Shown here in pieces: positions 41,467-50,629 of a stretch of DNA of 64,000 bases. This DNA is from Kitasatospora sp. GAS204B (GTDB lineage: Bacteria; Actinomycetota; Actinomycetes; Streptomycetales; Streptomycetaceae): assembly GCF_029892155.1 (NCBI RefSeq), contig NZ_JARZAG010000004.1:62001-126000 (forward strand), given 5' to 3'. A program made the translations under genes and the position numbers. Each line of letters starts with the position of its first letter. The stretch's first letter is position 1. Below the pieces are notes generated by a model. It was not told the origin of the DNA, did no database searches, and worked only from the letters and a program-made list of their open reading frames with translations.

Positions 41467-43293
41467 TCAGCTCTTCGTGTAAAGGGTGGCGGTGGCGTTC
41501 ATCGGCAGGGTCGGGACGGTCAGCACCTGGCCGTTGTCGGAGAGCAGCACCTGCGCGTCCTGGAAGGAGAGGAAGGCGTCGTCGCCGTTCTTGGCGCTGA
41601 AGGCCTCCACCTGCGTGACGCTGCCGTCGGTCGGGCTCAGCGTGACCACCCGGGCGCCCTTGCCGAAGCCGTCCATGGCGATCGCGGTCGGCTTGCCGCT
41701 GGAGGTCTTGTCGACCAGCCGCAGGCCGTTCTCGGCGCCGCCGTCGACGGTCCACAGGGTCTTGCCGCTGACCAGGTCGATCGCCTCGATGGAGGTCTTG
41801 CCGCCGCTGTTCACCTCGACGTAGAGGGTGTTGCCGATCACCAGGCTCTTGTTCATCGGGTCGGAGTAGGCGGAGAGCTGCAGCCGGTCCGCGCCGGTGG
41901 ACTTCAGCGGGACCTTGGCCTCGGCGTTGCCCGAGGAGTCGACGCCGACGAAGTAGTCGTTGTCGTAACCGTTGGAGATCTGCACCACCAGCGGCTTGGC
42001 CGAGACGATGTTGGTCAGCCGCTCGTTCTCGCCGAGGGTGAACGACTCGGTGGTCTTGCCGGTGTTGGCGTCCAGCACCATCAGCGCCTGCTTCTGGTCC
42101 GCGTCCGAGCAGTAGTCGCTGACCACGATGACGGTGTCGGCGGCGTCCGCGTTGTCCGAGCAGTACTGGCCGCGGTCCTTGTAGGCCCAGACCGAGGTGC
42201 CGTCGGTCAGGTTGTAGCCGGCCAGCAGCGAGCCGCTGGCGGCGGCCAGCGTGGTGTCGGTGACGGTGACCTGGGTGCTGAAGCTCTTGCTGCTCAGCGG
42301 CGAGCCGACCTTGTAGATCAGCTTCCCGGTGGTCGCGTCGATCGCGCCGACCGCGGCGCAGTCGTTGTCGCCCAGGTTGAAGCTGACGCCGCCGATGTTG
42401 TTCTTGTTGACGGTCTTGGACATGCTGCAGATGGCCTTGGTGCCGTCCGGCGCCTTCAGCGTCCAGACCGCCTTGCCGGTGCCCAGGTCGTAGCCGGTCA
42501 GCCCGGTGCTGTCGCCGCGCACCAGCAGCTTGTCGGTGACCCACTCGCCCAGGGTGTGCAGGTCGGTGGTGTTGCCGTCGACCTTGGGCACGGTCCAGGT
42601 GACGGTCAGCTTGCCGGGGTCGCCCCCCGTGCCGCCACCGCCGGTGCCGCCACCGCTGGCGGCGGGGTTCGGCCTGGAGTGGCCGCTGAACAGCACCACC
42701 AGGCCGACCACGATGGCGACCGCCAGCACGCTGCCGATGACCGCGCCGAAGACCAGGACCGGGTTGCGCTGCTTGGTCGGTTGCCCGGTGGGCTGGACCG
42801 GCCCTGGGTAGCCGTAGCCGGGGGCGGGCTGCTGGCCGAACTGCGGCGGCGGGTAGCCGCCCTGCGCCGGACCGGGCGGCGGGTAGCCGCCCTGCTGGGC
42901 ACCGAAGGCGGCGGGCGGAGCGGCCTGCGGGTAGCCGTAGGAGAGCTGCGGCTGCGGCTGCGGGTCGTACGGGCCGACCGGCGCGCCGGGCGCCGGCGGG
43001 GCGCCCTGCGCGGGGAAGGCCAGGGCGGTCGGCTGGTAGCTCAGGTCGGCCGCGCTCGGCCCACCGGGCGCACCGGCCGCTCCGGGCGCCCCCGGGGCGG
43101 CGGGTGCGCCGGGCGGTGCGAACGGCGGCTGGGCCGGAGCCGGGATCGCCGCCGAGCCGAGCTGCGTCAGCTGGTCCGCGACCGCCGCCGGGTCGACTCC
43201 CGGCCGCGGCGGTACGCCGCCCTGGCCGCCCGCCGGGTCCTGCGGCCCGTAGCCCGCACTGGGCTGATCCCCTGCCATGTGATGCCCCGTCAT
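41467..43293 (-). CDS. Membrane-anchored PQQ-like beta-propeller protein
   Basis: A 608-residue protein. The first ~190 residues are Pro/Gly/Ala/Gln/Tyr-rich and cytosolic, followed by one helix (VLVFGAVIGSVLAVAIVVGLVVLF) and then an extracytoplasmic propeller of PQQ-like repeats (e.g. GYDLGTGKAVWTLKAPDG, DATTGKLIYKVGSPLSS, DLVSGKTLWTVDGGAE). The Cys pairs in the propeller may form disulphides. It resembles the sensor half of actinobacterial kinase-type PQQ proteins but has no kinase domain. Ligand unknown. ATG at 43293 is used; ATG at 43278 has GGGG at a better distance. Confidence 0.82.
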   Translation of the reverse strand: MTGHHMAGDQPSAGYGPQDPAGGQGGVPPRPGVDPAAVADQLTQLGSAAIPAPAQPPFAPPGAPAAPGAPGAAGAPGGPSAADLSYQPTALAFPAQGAPPAPGAPVGPYDPQPQPQLSYGYPQAAPPAAFGAQQGGYPPPGPAQGGYPPPQFGQQPAPGYGYPGPVQPTGQPTKQRNPVLVFGAVIGSVLAVAIVVGLVVLFSGHSRPNPAASGGGTGGGGTGGDPGKLTVTWTVPKVDGNTTDLHTLGEWVTDKLLVRGDSTGLTGYDLGTGKAVWTLKAPDGTKAICSMSKTVNKNNIGGVSFNLGDNDCAAVGAIDATTGKLIYKVGSPLSSKSFSTQVTVTDTTLAAASGSLLAGYNLTDGTSVWAYKDRGQYCSDNADAADTVIVVSDYCSDADQKQALMVLDANTGKTTESFTLGENERLTNIVSAKPLVVQISNGYDNDYFVGVDSSGNAEAKVPLKSTGADRLQLSAYSDPMNKSLVIGNTLYVEVNSGGKTSIEAIDLVSGKTLWTVDGGAENGLRLVDKTSSGKPTAIAMDGFGKGARVVTLSPTDGSVTQVEAFSAKNGDDAFLSFQDAQVLLSDNGQVLTVPTLPMNATATLYTKS

Positions 43294-43680
43294 TGTCCGT
43301 CCGAGCGCCGCCCGCCCCGGCCCGGTGGGACGCGGGAGACTGGATGGGCGGCTGAGAATTAATGGACATCGTAGAGGCGCACCGTTTTCGGGTGGCCCCA
43401 GGTCCGGTTCGGGCGCGCCCGGGCGGACTCGAAGCTGACTCGCAGCGGACTCGCAGCGGACTCGACGTGGACTCGAAGCGGCTCCGGAGAACAGCGGGTG
43501 AACGGCGTTCGATGACGTGGCTGAGCGGTGGTTGAGGTTTCGGAGCGATCCCGTTTGCCGTCTTGACGAGGTACCCGGTGGTGCGCTCGGCATAGAGTTC
43601 AGAAGTTGAAGGTGAATTTTCCCGCAACGGCGCGGTTGGGCGGGGGACCGTCGGGTGCCCGCGTCCGAAGGAGGTCATTC
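43294..43680. other. 387-bp gap between divergent PQQ-propeller and rok7B7 genes
   Basis: No gene is supported. It holds five 11-bp tandem repeats at 43425-43479 and the GGAGG ribosome site of rok7B7 just before 43681. The promoters of both genes must lie here, but no hexamer pair stands out. Confidence 0.7.
43425..43479. repeat. Five tandem 11-bp repeats
   Basis: Units follow GGACTCGAAGC / TGACTCGCAGC / GGACTCGCAGC / GGACTCGACGT / GGACTCGAAGC with constant 11-bp spacing, one helical turn. They lie upstream of the rok7B7 gene. Confidence 0.85.
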
Positions 43681-44883
43681 ATGTCCATGGACACGCCGGG
43701 GTCGCAGTCCTCGCTGCACCGCGCCAACCTCGAACGGGTGCTGCGCGCCGTGCGGATGGCGGGCTCGCTCACCCAGGCCGAGATCGCCCGGGCCACCGGG
43801 CTCTCGGCGGCGACGGTGTCCAACATCGTCCGCGAGCTCAAGGAGGGCGGCACGGTGGTGGTGGCCGACACCTCCTCCGGCGGCCGCCGGGCCCGCAGCG
43901 TCTCGCTCAGCGGGGACGCCGGGATCGTGGTCGGCGTCGACTTCGGCCACTCGCATCTGCGGGTGGCGGTGGGCAACCTGGCGCACCGGGTGCTCGCCGA
44001 GGAGAGCGAGCCGATGAACGTGGACGTCTCCGCCGAGCAGGGCTTCGCCCGGGCCGAGGCGCTGGTCGAGCGGCTGCTGGTGCAGGCCGGGTTCCGGGCC
44101 GACAAGGTGATCGGGGTGGGCCTGGGTGTGCCGGGCCCGATCGACGTGGAGACCGGGGCGCTCGGTTCCACCGCGATCCTGCCCGGCTGGACCGGCATCG
44201 CGCCCGGCCGCGAACTGGCCCAGCGCCTGGGCATGGAGGTCTACGTCGACAACGACGCCAACCTGGGCGCGCTCGGCGAGCTGGTCTGGGGCGCCGGCCG
44301 CGGCCTCGGCGATCTGGCGTACATCAAGGTGGCCAGCGGGGTGGGCGCCGGGCTGGTGATCAACGGTCAGATCTACCGGGGCCCGGGCGGCACGGCCGGG
44401 GAGATCGGCCACATCACGCTGGACGAGGCGGGGCCGGTCTGCCGCTGCGGAAACCGGGGCTGCCTGGAGACCTTCGTCGGCTCCCGCTACCTGCTCAACC
44501 TCTTGAACGCGAGCCACGAGCGCGAGCTGACCCTGTCCGAGGTGGTGCGGCTGGCCCAGCAGGGCGACCTCGGCTGCCGCCGGGTGATCGCGGACGCGGG
44601 ACGGCAGATCGGCACCGGCGTGGCGACCCTGTGCAATCTGCTCAACCCGCGCCGGGTGATCCTCGGTGGCGACCTCGCAGAGGCCGGTGAGCTGGTGCTT
44701 TCCCCGATCCGGGACTCGGTGGCGCGGTACGCGATCCCCTCGGCGGCCCGTCAGCTGTCGATCGTTCCCGGCACCCTGGGCGGACGTGCCGAAGTGTTGG
44801 GCGCCTTGGCCCTGGTGATGAGTGAGATGGGTGAAACCGGCGTAATCGGGCATGGTACGGCTGCGGTGGGCGCGCGCGGCTGA
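43681..44883 (+). CDS. rok7B7: ROK-family regulator Rok7B7
   Basis: A 400-residue transcriptional regulator. A helix-turn-helix (LTQAEIARATGLSAATVSNIVRELKEGG) precedes a ROK domain with DNDANLGALGELVWGAG, GEIGH and an intact zinc motif CRCGNRGCLETF. Its position directly before a pentose ABC operon matches S. coelicolor Rok7B7, which controls the xylose transporter, carbon catabolite repression and antibiotic production. The ATG at 43681 follows GGAGG by 6 nt; an in-frame upstream extension has no homologous look. The stop is followed by an AT-richer leader before xylF. Confidence 0.87.
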   Translation: MSMDTPGSQSSLHRANLERVLRAVRMAGSLTQAEIARATGLSAATVSNIVRELKEGGTVVVADTSSGGRRARSVSLSGDAGIVVGVDFGHSHLRVAVGNLAHRVLAEESEPMNVDVSAEQGFARAEALVERLLVQAGFRADKVIGVGLGVPGPIDVETGALGSTAILPGWTGIAPGRELAQRLGMEVYVDNDANLGALGELVWGAGRGLGDLAYIKVASGVGAGLVINGQIYRGPGGTAGEIGHITLDEAGPVCRCGNRGCLETFVGSRYLLNLLNASHERELTLSEVVRLAQQGDLGCRRVIADAGRQIGTGVATLCNLLNPRRVILGGDLAEAGELVLSPIRDSVARYAIPSAARQLSIVPGTLGGRAEVLGALALVMSEMGETGVIGHGTAAVGARG

Positions 44884-45012
44884 CGGTCTGTCACCTGGGT
44901 ACAAGGGGGGCGAAACGGACATGGTCGGACAGTTTGGTCTCAGCTCAGCCTTCAGGAAGATAACGAAAGGGTTTGAATTTTCCGAGGCTTGGGTTTACTT
45001 GTTGACGACAAT

Positions 45013-45059
45013 GCGAGGTGGCAGGTTGACTCCCTTCCACCTCGCCGCAACGTTGCGGC
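45013..45059 (+). promoter_or_regulatory. Inverted repeats in the xylF leader, including a LacI-type operator-like palindrome
   Basis: Two elements are adjacent: GCGAGGTGG (45013-45021) pairs with CCACCTCGC (45037-45045) across a 15-nt loop, and GCCGCAACGTTGCGGC (45044-45059) is a perfect 16-bp palindrome centred on a CG step, like LacI/PurR-family operators. They end 22 bp before the xylF start. Confidence 0.6.
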
Positions 45060-45081
45060 TCTGTCAGGGAGGCACCCCCAC

Positions 45082-46185
45082 ATGAACGCAATGATGCGTC
45101 GCGTCGTCGTCGGTACCGCTGCGGTCTCGATGGCCCTCACCTTGGCCGCCTGTGGCAAGGCCGGTAGCAGCAGCTCCAACTCCGCGAGCTCGGGCGACAA
45201 CAAGACCATCGGCCTGCTCCTCCCCGAGAACTCCTCCTCGGTGCGTTACGAGTCCTTCGACAAGCCGCTGATCCAGGCCAAGGTCAAGGACCTGTGCCCT
45301 GACTGCACCGTCAAGTACAACAACGCCAACGGGGACGCGGCCACCCAGAAGCAGCAGTTCGACACCCTGGTCTCGCAGGGTGTGAAGGTGATCATGCTGG
45401 ACGCCGTGGACGCCACCGGCACCGCTTCCTGGGTGACCGACGCGCAGAAGAAGGGTGTCAAGGTCATCGCGTACGACCGGCTGGCCACCGGCCCGGTCTC
45501 CGCGTACATCTCCTTCGACAACGAGAAGGTCGGCGAGCTGCAGGGTCAGGCCCTGATCGACGCCATCAACGCGAGCGGCGGCAACGCCAAGACCGCGAAC
45601 GTCGTGATGATCAACGGTGACGACGCCGACCCGAACGCCGGTCAGTTCAAGGCCGGTGCGCACAAGGTCCTGGACAGCGGCGTGGGCAAGATCGTCTACG
45701 AGCAGTCCGGTGAGTGGAAGCCCACCGTGGCCAGCCAGAAGATCGGTGCCGCGATCACCTCGCTCGGCAAGAACGGCTTCCAGGCCGTCTACTCCGCCAA
45801 CGACGGCATGGCCGCCGCGATCGTCACCGCCCTGAAGACCGCCGGCATCACCAACATGCCGGTCGGTGGCCAGGACGCGGCCTCCGACGCCATCCAGCGG
45901 ATCCTGACCGGCGACCAGGCCTACACCATCTACAAGGCCTACAAGCCGGAGGCCGAGGGCGCCGCCACCATCGCGGTCGACCTGCTGCACGGCGTGGACG
46001 TCAGCGGCACCGCCACCTCGGTGACCCCCAGCGGTGGCCAGAACGTCCCCTCGCTGCTGCTCACCCCGGTCGTGGTGACCAAGAAGAACATCGCGTCCAC
46101 CGTGATCGCCGACGGCCTCTACAAGGTCTCGGACATCTGCACCGCCCAGTACGCCGACGCCTGCAAGGCCGCGAACATCCAGTAA
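45082..46185 (+). CDS. xylF: Xylose-type ABC substrate-binding lipoprotein (xylF)
   Basis: A 367-residue lipoprotein with lipobox LAAC near residue 24, then a periplasmic-binding-protein type 1 (ribose/xylose-binding) fold: TIGLLLPENSSSVRYESFDKP, DTLVSQGVKVIMLDAVD, AYDRLATGPVSAYISFDNEKVG, VGGQDAASDAIQRIL. It resembles XylF (D-xylose-binding). Its distance from rok7B7 (198 bp) and a palindrome-rich leader suggest its own regulated promoter. GGGAGG is 9 nt before the ATG. A hairpin follows the gene. Confidence 0.9.
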   Translation: MNAMMRRVVVGTAAVSMALTLAACGKAGSSSSNSASSGDNKTIGLLLPENSSSVRYESFDKPLIQAKVKDLCPDCTVKYNNANGDAATQKQQFDTLVSQGVKVIMLDAVDATGTASWVTDAQKKGVKVIAYDRLATGPVSAYISFDNEKVGELQGQALIDAINASGGNAKTANVVMINGDDADPNAGQFKAGAHKVLDSGVGKIVYEQSGEWKPTVASQKIGAAITSLGKNGFQAVYSANDGMAAAIVTALKTAGITNMPVGGQDAASDAIQRILTGDQAYTIYKAYKPEAEGAATIAVDLLHGVDVSGTATSVTPSGGQNVPSLLLTPVVVTKKNIASTVIADGLYKVSDICTAQYADACKAANIQ

Positions 46186-46215
46186 CGGACGCGACCTTCA
46201 GCAAGCGACGCAGTC

Positions 46216-46242
46216 GACCGGGCCTGAGCAGCAGGTCCGGTC
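46216..46242 (+). other. Hairpin in the xylF-xylG gap
   Basis: An 11-bp stem with one G-T pair (46216-46226 with 46232-46242) and a 5-nt loop begins 31 bp after xylF. Such hairpins usually let the binding protein be made in excess over the transporter by partial termination or mRNA protection. Confidence 0.55.
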
Positions 46243-46312
46243 GGCCTGCCGTCGGCACTTCGGCGTGCTGGCCTGAGCCATGTGCGCCCTTTGACCCCCG
46301 AAGGAGCCACCG

Positions 46313-47098
46313 ATGGTTCAGTCAGACATACCCGTTCTCGCCCTGCGCGGCGTCTCCAAGCGGTTCGGTGCCGTCCAGGTGCTCACCGGCGTCGACCTGG
46401 AGGTGCACGCGGGCCAGGTGGTCGCGCTGGTCGGTGACAACGGCGCCGGCAAGTCCACCCTGGTCAAGACGATCGCCGGGGTGCACCCGATCGACGAGGG
46501 CAGCATCGAGTGGTCCGGCCGGCCGGTCCACGTGACCCGTCCCCAGGACGCCCAGGCGCTGGGCGTCGCGACGGTCTACCAGGACCTCGCACTCTGCGAC
46601 AACCTCGACGTGGTCGCCAACCTCTTCCTCGGCCGCGAGCTGGTCCGCGGCGGCCGCCTCGACGAGGTGGCGATGGAGAAGCGCGCCAAGGAGCTGCTCG
46701 ACACCCTGTCGATCCGGATCCCCAGCGTGCGGATCCCGGTGGCCGCGCTCTCCGGCGGTCAGCGCCAGGTGGTCGCGATCGCCCGTGCGCTGATCGGCGA
46801 CCCGAAGGTCGTGATCCTGGACGAGCCGACCGCGGCCCTCGGCGTCGAGCAGACCGCTCAGGTGCTCGACCTGGTCGAGCGGCTGCGTGACCGGGGCCTG
46901 GGCGTGATCCTGATCAGCCACAACATGGCGGACGTGCGCGCGGTGGCCGACCAGGTCGCGGTGCTGCGGCTGGGCCGCAACAACGGCGTCTTCCCGGTCG
47001 CCACCACCAGCCACGAGACGATCATCTCGGCCATCACCGGCGCCACCGACAACGCGGTGACCCGCCGTCAGGCACGAGTCGCGGAGACGACCAAGTGA
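46313..47098 (+). CDS. xylG: ABC transporter ATPase, single domain (xylG)
   Basis: A 261-residue ATPase. Walker A is GDNGAGKST, the signature is LSGGQRQVVAIARAL, Walker B is VVILDEPTAAL, and the H-loop is LISHNM. E. coli XylG and other CUT2 ATPases are double-length (~500 residues); here there is one domain, so a homodimer must be used. The ATG has AAGGAG upstream, and its stop overlaps the permease start (GTGA). Confidence 0.92.
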   Translation: MVQSDIPVLALRGVSKRFGAVQVLTGVDLEVHAGQVVALVGDNGAGKSTLVKTIAGVHPIDEGSIEWSGRPVHVTRPQDAQALGVATVYQDLALCDNLDVVANLFLGRELVRGGRLDEVAMEKRAKELLDTLSIRIPSVRIPVAALSGGQRQVVAIARALIGDPKVVILDEPTAALGVEQTAQVLDLVERLRDRGLGVILISHNMADVRAVADQVAVLRLGRNNGVFPVATTSHETIISAITGATDNAVTRRQARVAETTK

Positions 47099-48378
47099 GC
47101 AAGCACGCCACCCCCGAGAAGGCTTCCACCGTGACCGAGACGACCGACAGCGCGGCGCCCGCCGCCGTGGACCCCCGACTGCTGGTGCGCGAGCAGGGCC
47201 TCGCCGGCTACCTCGAGGAGTTCAAGCGCAAGTTGCGCTCGGGTGACCTCGGCTCGATACCGGTGGTGATCGGACTGATCCTGATCGCCACCATCTTCCA
47301 GGCGATCACCGGCAACTTCCTCACCGCCGGCAACCTCTCCAACATCACCCTCTACATCGCGGGCCCCGGCCTGATCTCGGTCGGCATCGTCTTCGTGCTG
47401 CTGCTCGGCGAGATCGACCTCTCGCTCGGCTCGGTGGCCGGCGTCTCGGCCGCGGTCTCCGCCGTGCTCTCCATCCAGCACGGCGTCAACGAGTACCTGG
47501 CGGCGATCCTCGCCGTGCTGGCCGCGCTGGCCATCGGCGCGCTGCACGGCTTCTTCTTCGCCAAGATCGGCGTGCCCGCCTTCGTCGTGACGCTGGCCGG
47601 CCTGCTCGCCTGGAGCGGCCTGCAGGGCTATGTGATGGGCAACACCGGGACGCTCAACAACATCCCGAACGGCTTCATCGCCAACCTCGACAACTACTTC
47701 TTCGCCGACGTCGCCGCCGCGTACGGCCTGGCCGCGATCAGCGTCGTCGGCTACCTGGTCGCCGCGCTGCTGGGGGCCAGGAGCCGCCGCGAGGCCGGCC
47801 TGCCCGCCAAGCCGGTCAGCGAGATCGCGCTGCGTGCCGTGGTGCTCGCGGTGCTGGCCTTCGGCGCCGCCTACACCCTCAACCAGGACCGCGGCTTGCC
47901 GCTGGCCCTGGTGGTCTTCCTCGGTGTGGTCGTCGTCACCGACTTCGTGCTGCGCCGCACCGCCTACGGCCGCAAGGTCTTCGCGGTCGGCGGCGGCGTC
48001 GAGGCGGCCCGCCGGGCCGGCATCAACGTGGCCCGGGTGCGGATCTCGGTCTTCATGATCTCGGCGGGTCTGGCCGCGGTCGGCGGTCTGTTCATCGCCT
48101 CGCAGGCCGGCTTCGCGGACAAGCAGCTGGGTAGCGGCAACGTCCTGATGAACTCGATCGCGGCGGCCGTGATCGGCGGCACCAGCCTGTTCGGCGGCCG
48201 GGGCAAGACCTGGTCGGCGCTGCTGGGCATGCTGGTGATCCAGTCCATCGTCACCGGCCTTGACCTGCAGGGCATCAGCCAGTCCATCCAGTACATGATC
48301 ACCGGTGCGGTGCTGCTGGCCGCGGTGGTGCTGGACTCGGTCTCGCGCCGGACCCAGAAGTCCTCCGGCCGCGGCTGA
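47095..48378 (+). CDS. xylH: Xylose-type ABC permease (xylH)
   Basis: A 427-residue permease with a ~60-residue cytosolic N-terminus and about ten helices. The CUT2 markers are GEIDLSLGSVAGVSAAVSA and GRKVFAVGGGVEAARRAGINVARVR, ending with GGTSLFGGRGKTWSALLGMLVIQSI. Start overlaps the xylG stop. Together with XylF and XylG it should import xylose or a related pentose; regulation by Rok7B7 is expected from known biology. Confidence 0.92.
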   Translation: MSKHATPEKASTVTETTDSAAPAAVDPRLLVREQGLAGYLEEFKRKLRSGDLGSIPVVIGLILIATIFQAITGNFLTAGNLSNITLYIAGPGLISVGIVFVLLLGEIDLSLGSVAGVSAAVSAVLSIQHGVNEYLAAILAVLAALAIGALHGFFFAKIGVPAFVVTLAGLLAWSGLQGYVMGNTGTLNNIPNGFIANLDNYFFADVAAAYGLAAISVVGYLVAALLGARSRREAGLPAKPVSEIALRAVVLAVLAFGAAYTLNQDRGLPLALVVFLGVVVVTDFVLRRTAYGRKVFAVGGGVEAARRAGINVARVRISVFMISAGLAAVGGLFIASQAGFADKQLGSGNVLMNSIAAAVIGGTSLFGGRGKTWSALLGMLVIQSIVTGLDLQGISQSIQYMITGAVLLAAVVLDSVSRRTQKSSGRG

Positions 48379-48392
48379 CGGTCGGGATCGCC

Positions 48393-48433
48393 CGCCCGGG
48401 ACACGCCCGCACCAAGGGGGCGCGTCCCGGGCG
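48393..48433 (+). terminator. Stem-loop terminator of the xyl operon
   Basis: A perfect 10-bp outer stem (48393-48402 with 48424-48433), extendable inward by CGCCC-type pairs, lies 14 bp after the xylH stop. Confidence 0.7.
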
Positions 48434-48571
48434 TTCGCGCGCCTGGTCAAAGCCCGCCAAGACGCCCCGCGCCGCAAAGCGTCCGACGAGCGGACATTAG
48501 ACTCGACCAGCTGGGTAGTCCGACAGCCTGCCCGCGACACGTACCGATAGAGACCGATAGAGGAGGAACGG

Positions 48572-50488
48572 GTGCCCCTGCTGACCCGCATTCGGGGACC
48601 GCGCGATCTCGACCGGCTCACCCCGGGGCAGCTGGCTGCCCTCGCCGAGGAGATCCGGGGCTTCCTGATCGAGGAGGTCGCCAAGACCGGCGGACACCTG
48701 GGACCGAACCTCGGTGTGGTGGAGCTGACCATCGCGCTGCACCGGGTCTTCGACTCCCCGCGCGAGCGGATCCTCTTCGACACCGGGCACCAGTCGTACG
48801 TGCACAAGCTGCTGACCGGCCGTCAGGACTTCAGCCGGCTGAAGATGAAGGGCGGCCTGTCCGGCTACCCGTCGCGGGCCGAGTCCGAGCACGACGTGAT
48901 CGAGAACTCGCACGCCTCCACCGTGCTCGGCTACGCCGACGGCATCGCCAAGGCCAACCAGCTGCTCGGCCACCAGGACTGCCCGGTGGTCGCGGTCACC
49001 GGCGACGGCGCGCTGACCGGCGGGATGGCCTGGGAGGCGCTGAACAACATCGCCGACGGCAGGGACCGCCCGGTGGTGATCGTGGTCAACGACAACGAGC
49101 GCTCCTACTCGCCGACCATCGGCGGCCTGGCCAACCACCTCTCCACGCTGCGCACCACCCAGGGCTACGAGCGCTTCCTCACCTGGGGCCGCGACACCCT
49201 GCAGCGCACCCCCGTGCTCGGCGGGCCGCTGGCCGACGCGCTGCACGGTGCCAAGAAGGGCCTGAAGGACTTCATCGCGCCGCAGGGCATGTTCGAGGAC
49301 CTGGGCCTGAAGTACCTCGGGCCGATCGACGGCCACGACATCACCGCCGTGGAGTCCGCGCTGCGCAAGGCGCGCGGCTTCGGCGGCCCGGTGATCGTGC
49401 ACGTGATCACCGAGAAGGGCCGCGGCTACCACGCCGCGCTGAACAACGAGGAGGACCGCTTCCACGCGGTCGGCGTGATCCACCCGGACACCGGTCTGCC
49501 GGTGAAGACCTCCGGCAAGGACTGGACCTCGGTCTTCGGCGAGGAGATGGTCGAACTCGGCCGCGAGCGCGAGGACATCGTGGCGATCACCGCCGCGATG
49601 CTGCACCCGGTGGGCCTGGCCGACTTCGCCAAGGCCTTCCCGAAGCGCACCTTCGACGTCGGCATCGCCGAGCAGCACGCGGCCGTCTCCGCCGCCGGGC
49701 TCGCCACCGCGGGGCTGCACCCGGTGGTCGCGGTCTACGCGACCTTCCTGAACCGGGCGTTCGACCAGGTGCTGATGGACGTCGCGCTGCACAAGCTCGG
49801 CGTCACCTTCGTGCTGGACCGGGCCGGCGTCACCGGGACCGACGGCGCCTCGCACAACGGCATGTGGGACATGTCGATCCTCCAGGTGGTCCCCGGGCTG
49901 CGGCTGGCCGCGCCGCGCGACGCCGACCAGCTGCGCGCCCAGCTGCGCGAGGCGGTCCAGGTCAAGGACGCGCCGACGGTGGTGCGCTACTCCAAGGGCT
50001 CGGTCGGCCCCGCGGTCGCCTCGCTCGGCCGGATCGGCGGGATGGACGTGCTGCACGGCAGTGCTTCGCCGCTGCCCGAGGGGGAGCGGCGGGCGGACGT
50101 GCTGATCGTCTCGGTCGGCGCGCTGGCCCCGCTCTGCCTGGAGGCGGCCGCGCTGCTGGACGCCCAGGGAATCAGCGCCACCGTGGTCGACCCGCGCTGG
50201 GTCAAGCCGGTGGACGCCGCGCTGCCGGGGCTGGCCGCCGAGCACCGCGTGGTGGTCACGGTCGAGGACAACGGGCGGGCCGGCGGCGTCGGCTCGGCGA
50301 TCGCCCAGGCGCTGCGGGACGCGGAGCTGGATCTGCCGCTGCGCGACTTCGGCATCCCGCAGGCGTTCCTGGACCACGCCAAGCGCGAGGAGATCCTGGC
50401 CGAGATCGGGCTCACCGGGCCCGACATCGCCCGCCAGGTCACCGCGCTGGTCTCCCGGCTGGACCAGTCCGCGGTGGTCGAGGCCTGA
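48572..50488 (+). CDS. dxs: 1-deoxy-D-xylulose-5-phosphate synthase
   Basis: A 638-residue thiamine-diphosphate enzyme that condenses pyruvate and glyceraldehyde-3-phosphate, the first step of the MEP isoprenoid pathway. TPP site [26 protein letters not shown], the transketolase-type Glu in [16 protein letters not shown] and C-terminal domain are intact and full length. GGAGG precedes the GTG; a direct 10-bp repeat (ACCGATAGAG) lies just before it. The xyl operon ends in a terminator upstream, so dxs probably has its own promoter, perhaps using TAGACT at 48498. Confidence 0.95.
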   Translation: MPLLTRIRGPRDLDRLTPGQLAALAEEIRGFLIEEVAKTGGHLGPNLGVVELTIALHRVFDSPRERILFDTGHQSYVHKLLTGRQDFSRLKMKGGLSGYPSRAESEHDVIENSHASTVLGYADGIAKANQLLGHQDCPVVAVTGDGALTGGMAWEALNNIADGRDRPVVIVVNDNERSYSPTIGGLANHLSTLRTTQGYERFLTWGRDTLQRTPVLGGPLADALHGAKKGLKDFIAPQGMFEDLGLKYLGPIDGHDITAVESALRKARGFGGPVIVHVITEKGRGYHAALNNEEDRFHAVGVIHPDTGLPVKTSGKDWTSVFGEEMVELGREREDIVAITAAMLHPVGLADFAKAFPKRTFDVGIAEQHAAVSAAGLATAGLHPVVAVYATFLNRAFDQVLMDVALHKLGVTFVLDRAGVTGTDGASHNGMWDMSILQVVPGLRLAAPRDADQLRAQLREAVQVKDAPTVVRYSKGSVGPAVASLGRIGGMDVLHGSASPLPEGERRADVLIVSVGALAPLCLEAAALLDAQGISATVVDPRWVKPVDAALPGLAAEHRVVVTVEDNGRAGGVGSAIAQALRDAELDLPLRDFGIPQAFLDHAKREEILAEIGLTGPDIARQVTALVSRLDQSAVVEA

Positions 50489-50583
50489 CCGGATCGGGGC
50501 CTGAGCTGCGTCGATCGGCCTCGAGCGTTCCTCAGGCGATCTTCCATGGCCTTCGTGACAATATGACATTCATATCTGAGTTC

Positions 50584-50610
50584 GGGACCGGCGGCGTCTG
50601 CGCCGGTCCC
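50584..50610 (+). terminator. Stem-loop terminator of dxs
   Basis: A perfect 10-bp stem (50584-50593 with 50601-50610) closes a 7-nt loop about 95 bp past the dxs stop and 6 bp before the -10 element of the next gene. Confidence 0.65.
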
Positions 50611-50616
50611 GCCCGG

Positions 50617-50622
50617 TAGGTT
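50617..50622 (+). promoter_or_regulatory. -10 element of a leaderless promoter
   Basis: TAGGTT lies 7 nt before the GTG at 50630, with no ribosome site between, and just after the dxs terminator. Confidence 0.5.
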
Positions 50623-50629
50623 GTCCCTC

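Noticed and set aside
43606-43680. N-terminal extension of Rok7B7 from an ATG at 43606
   Set aside because: The ATG at 43681 has GGAGG at 6 nt and the added 25 residues have no regulatory-domain character.
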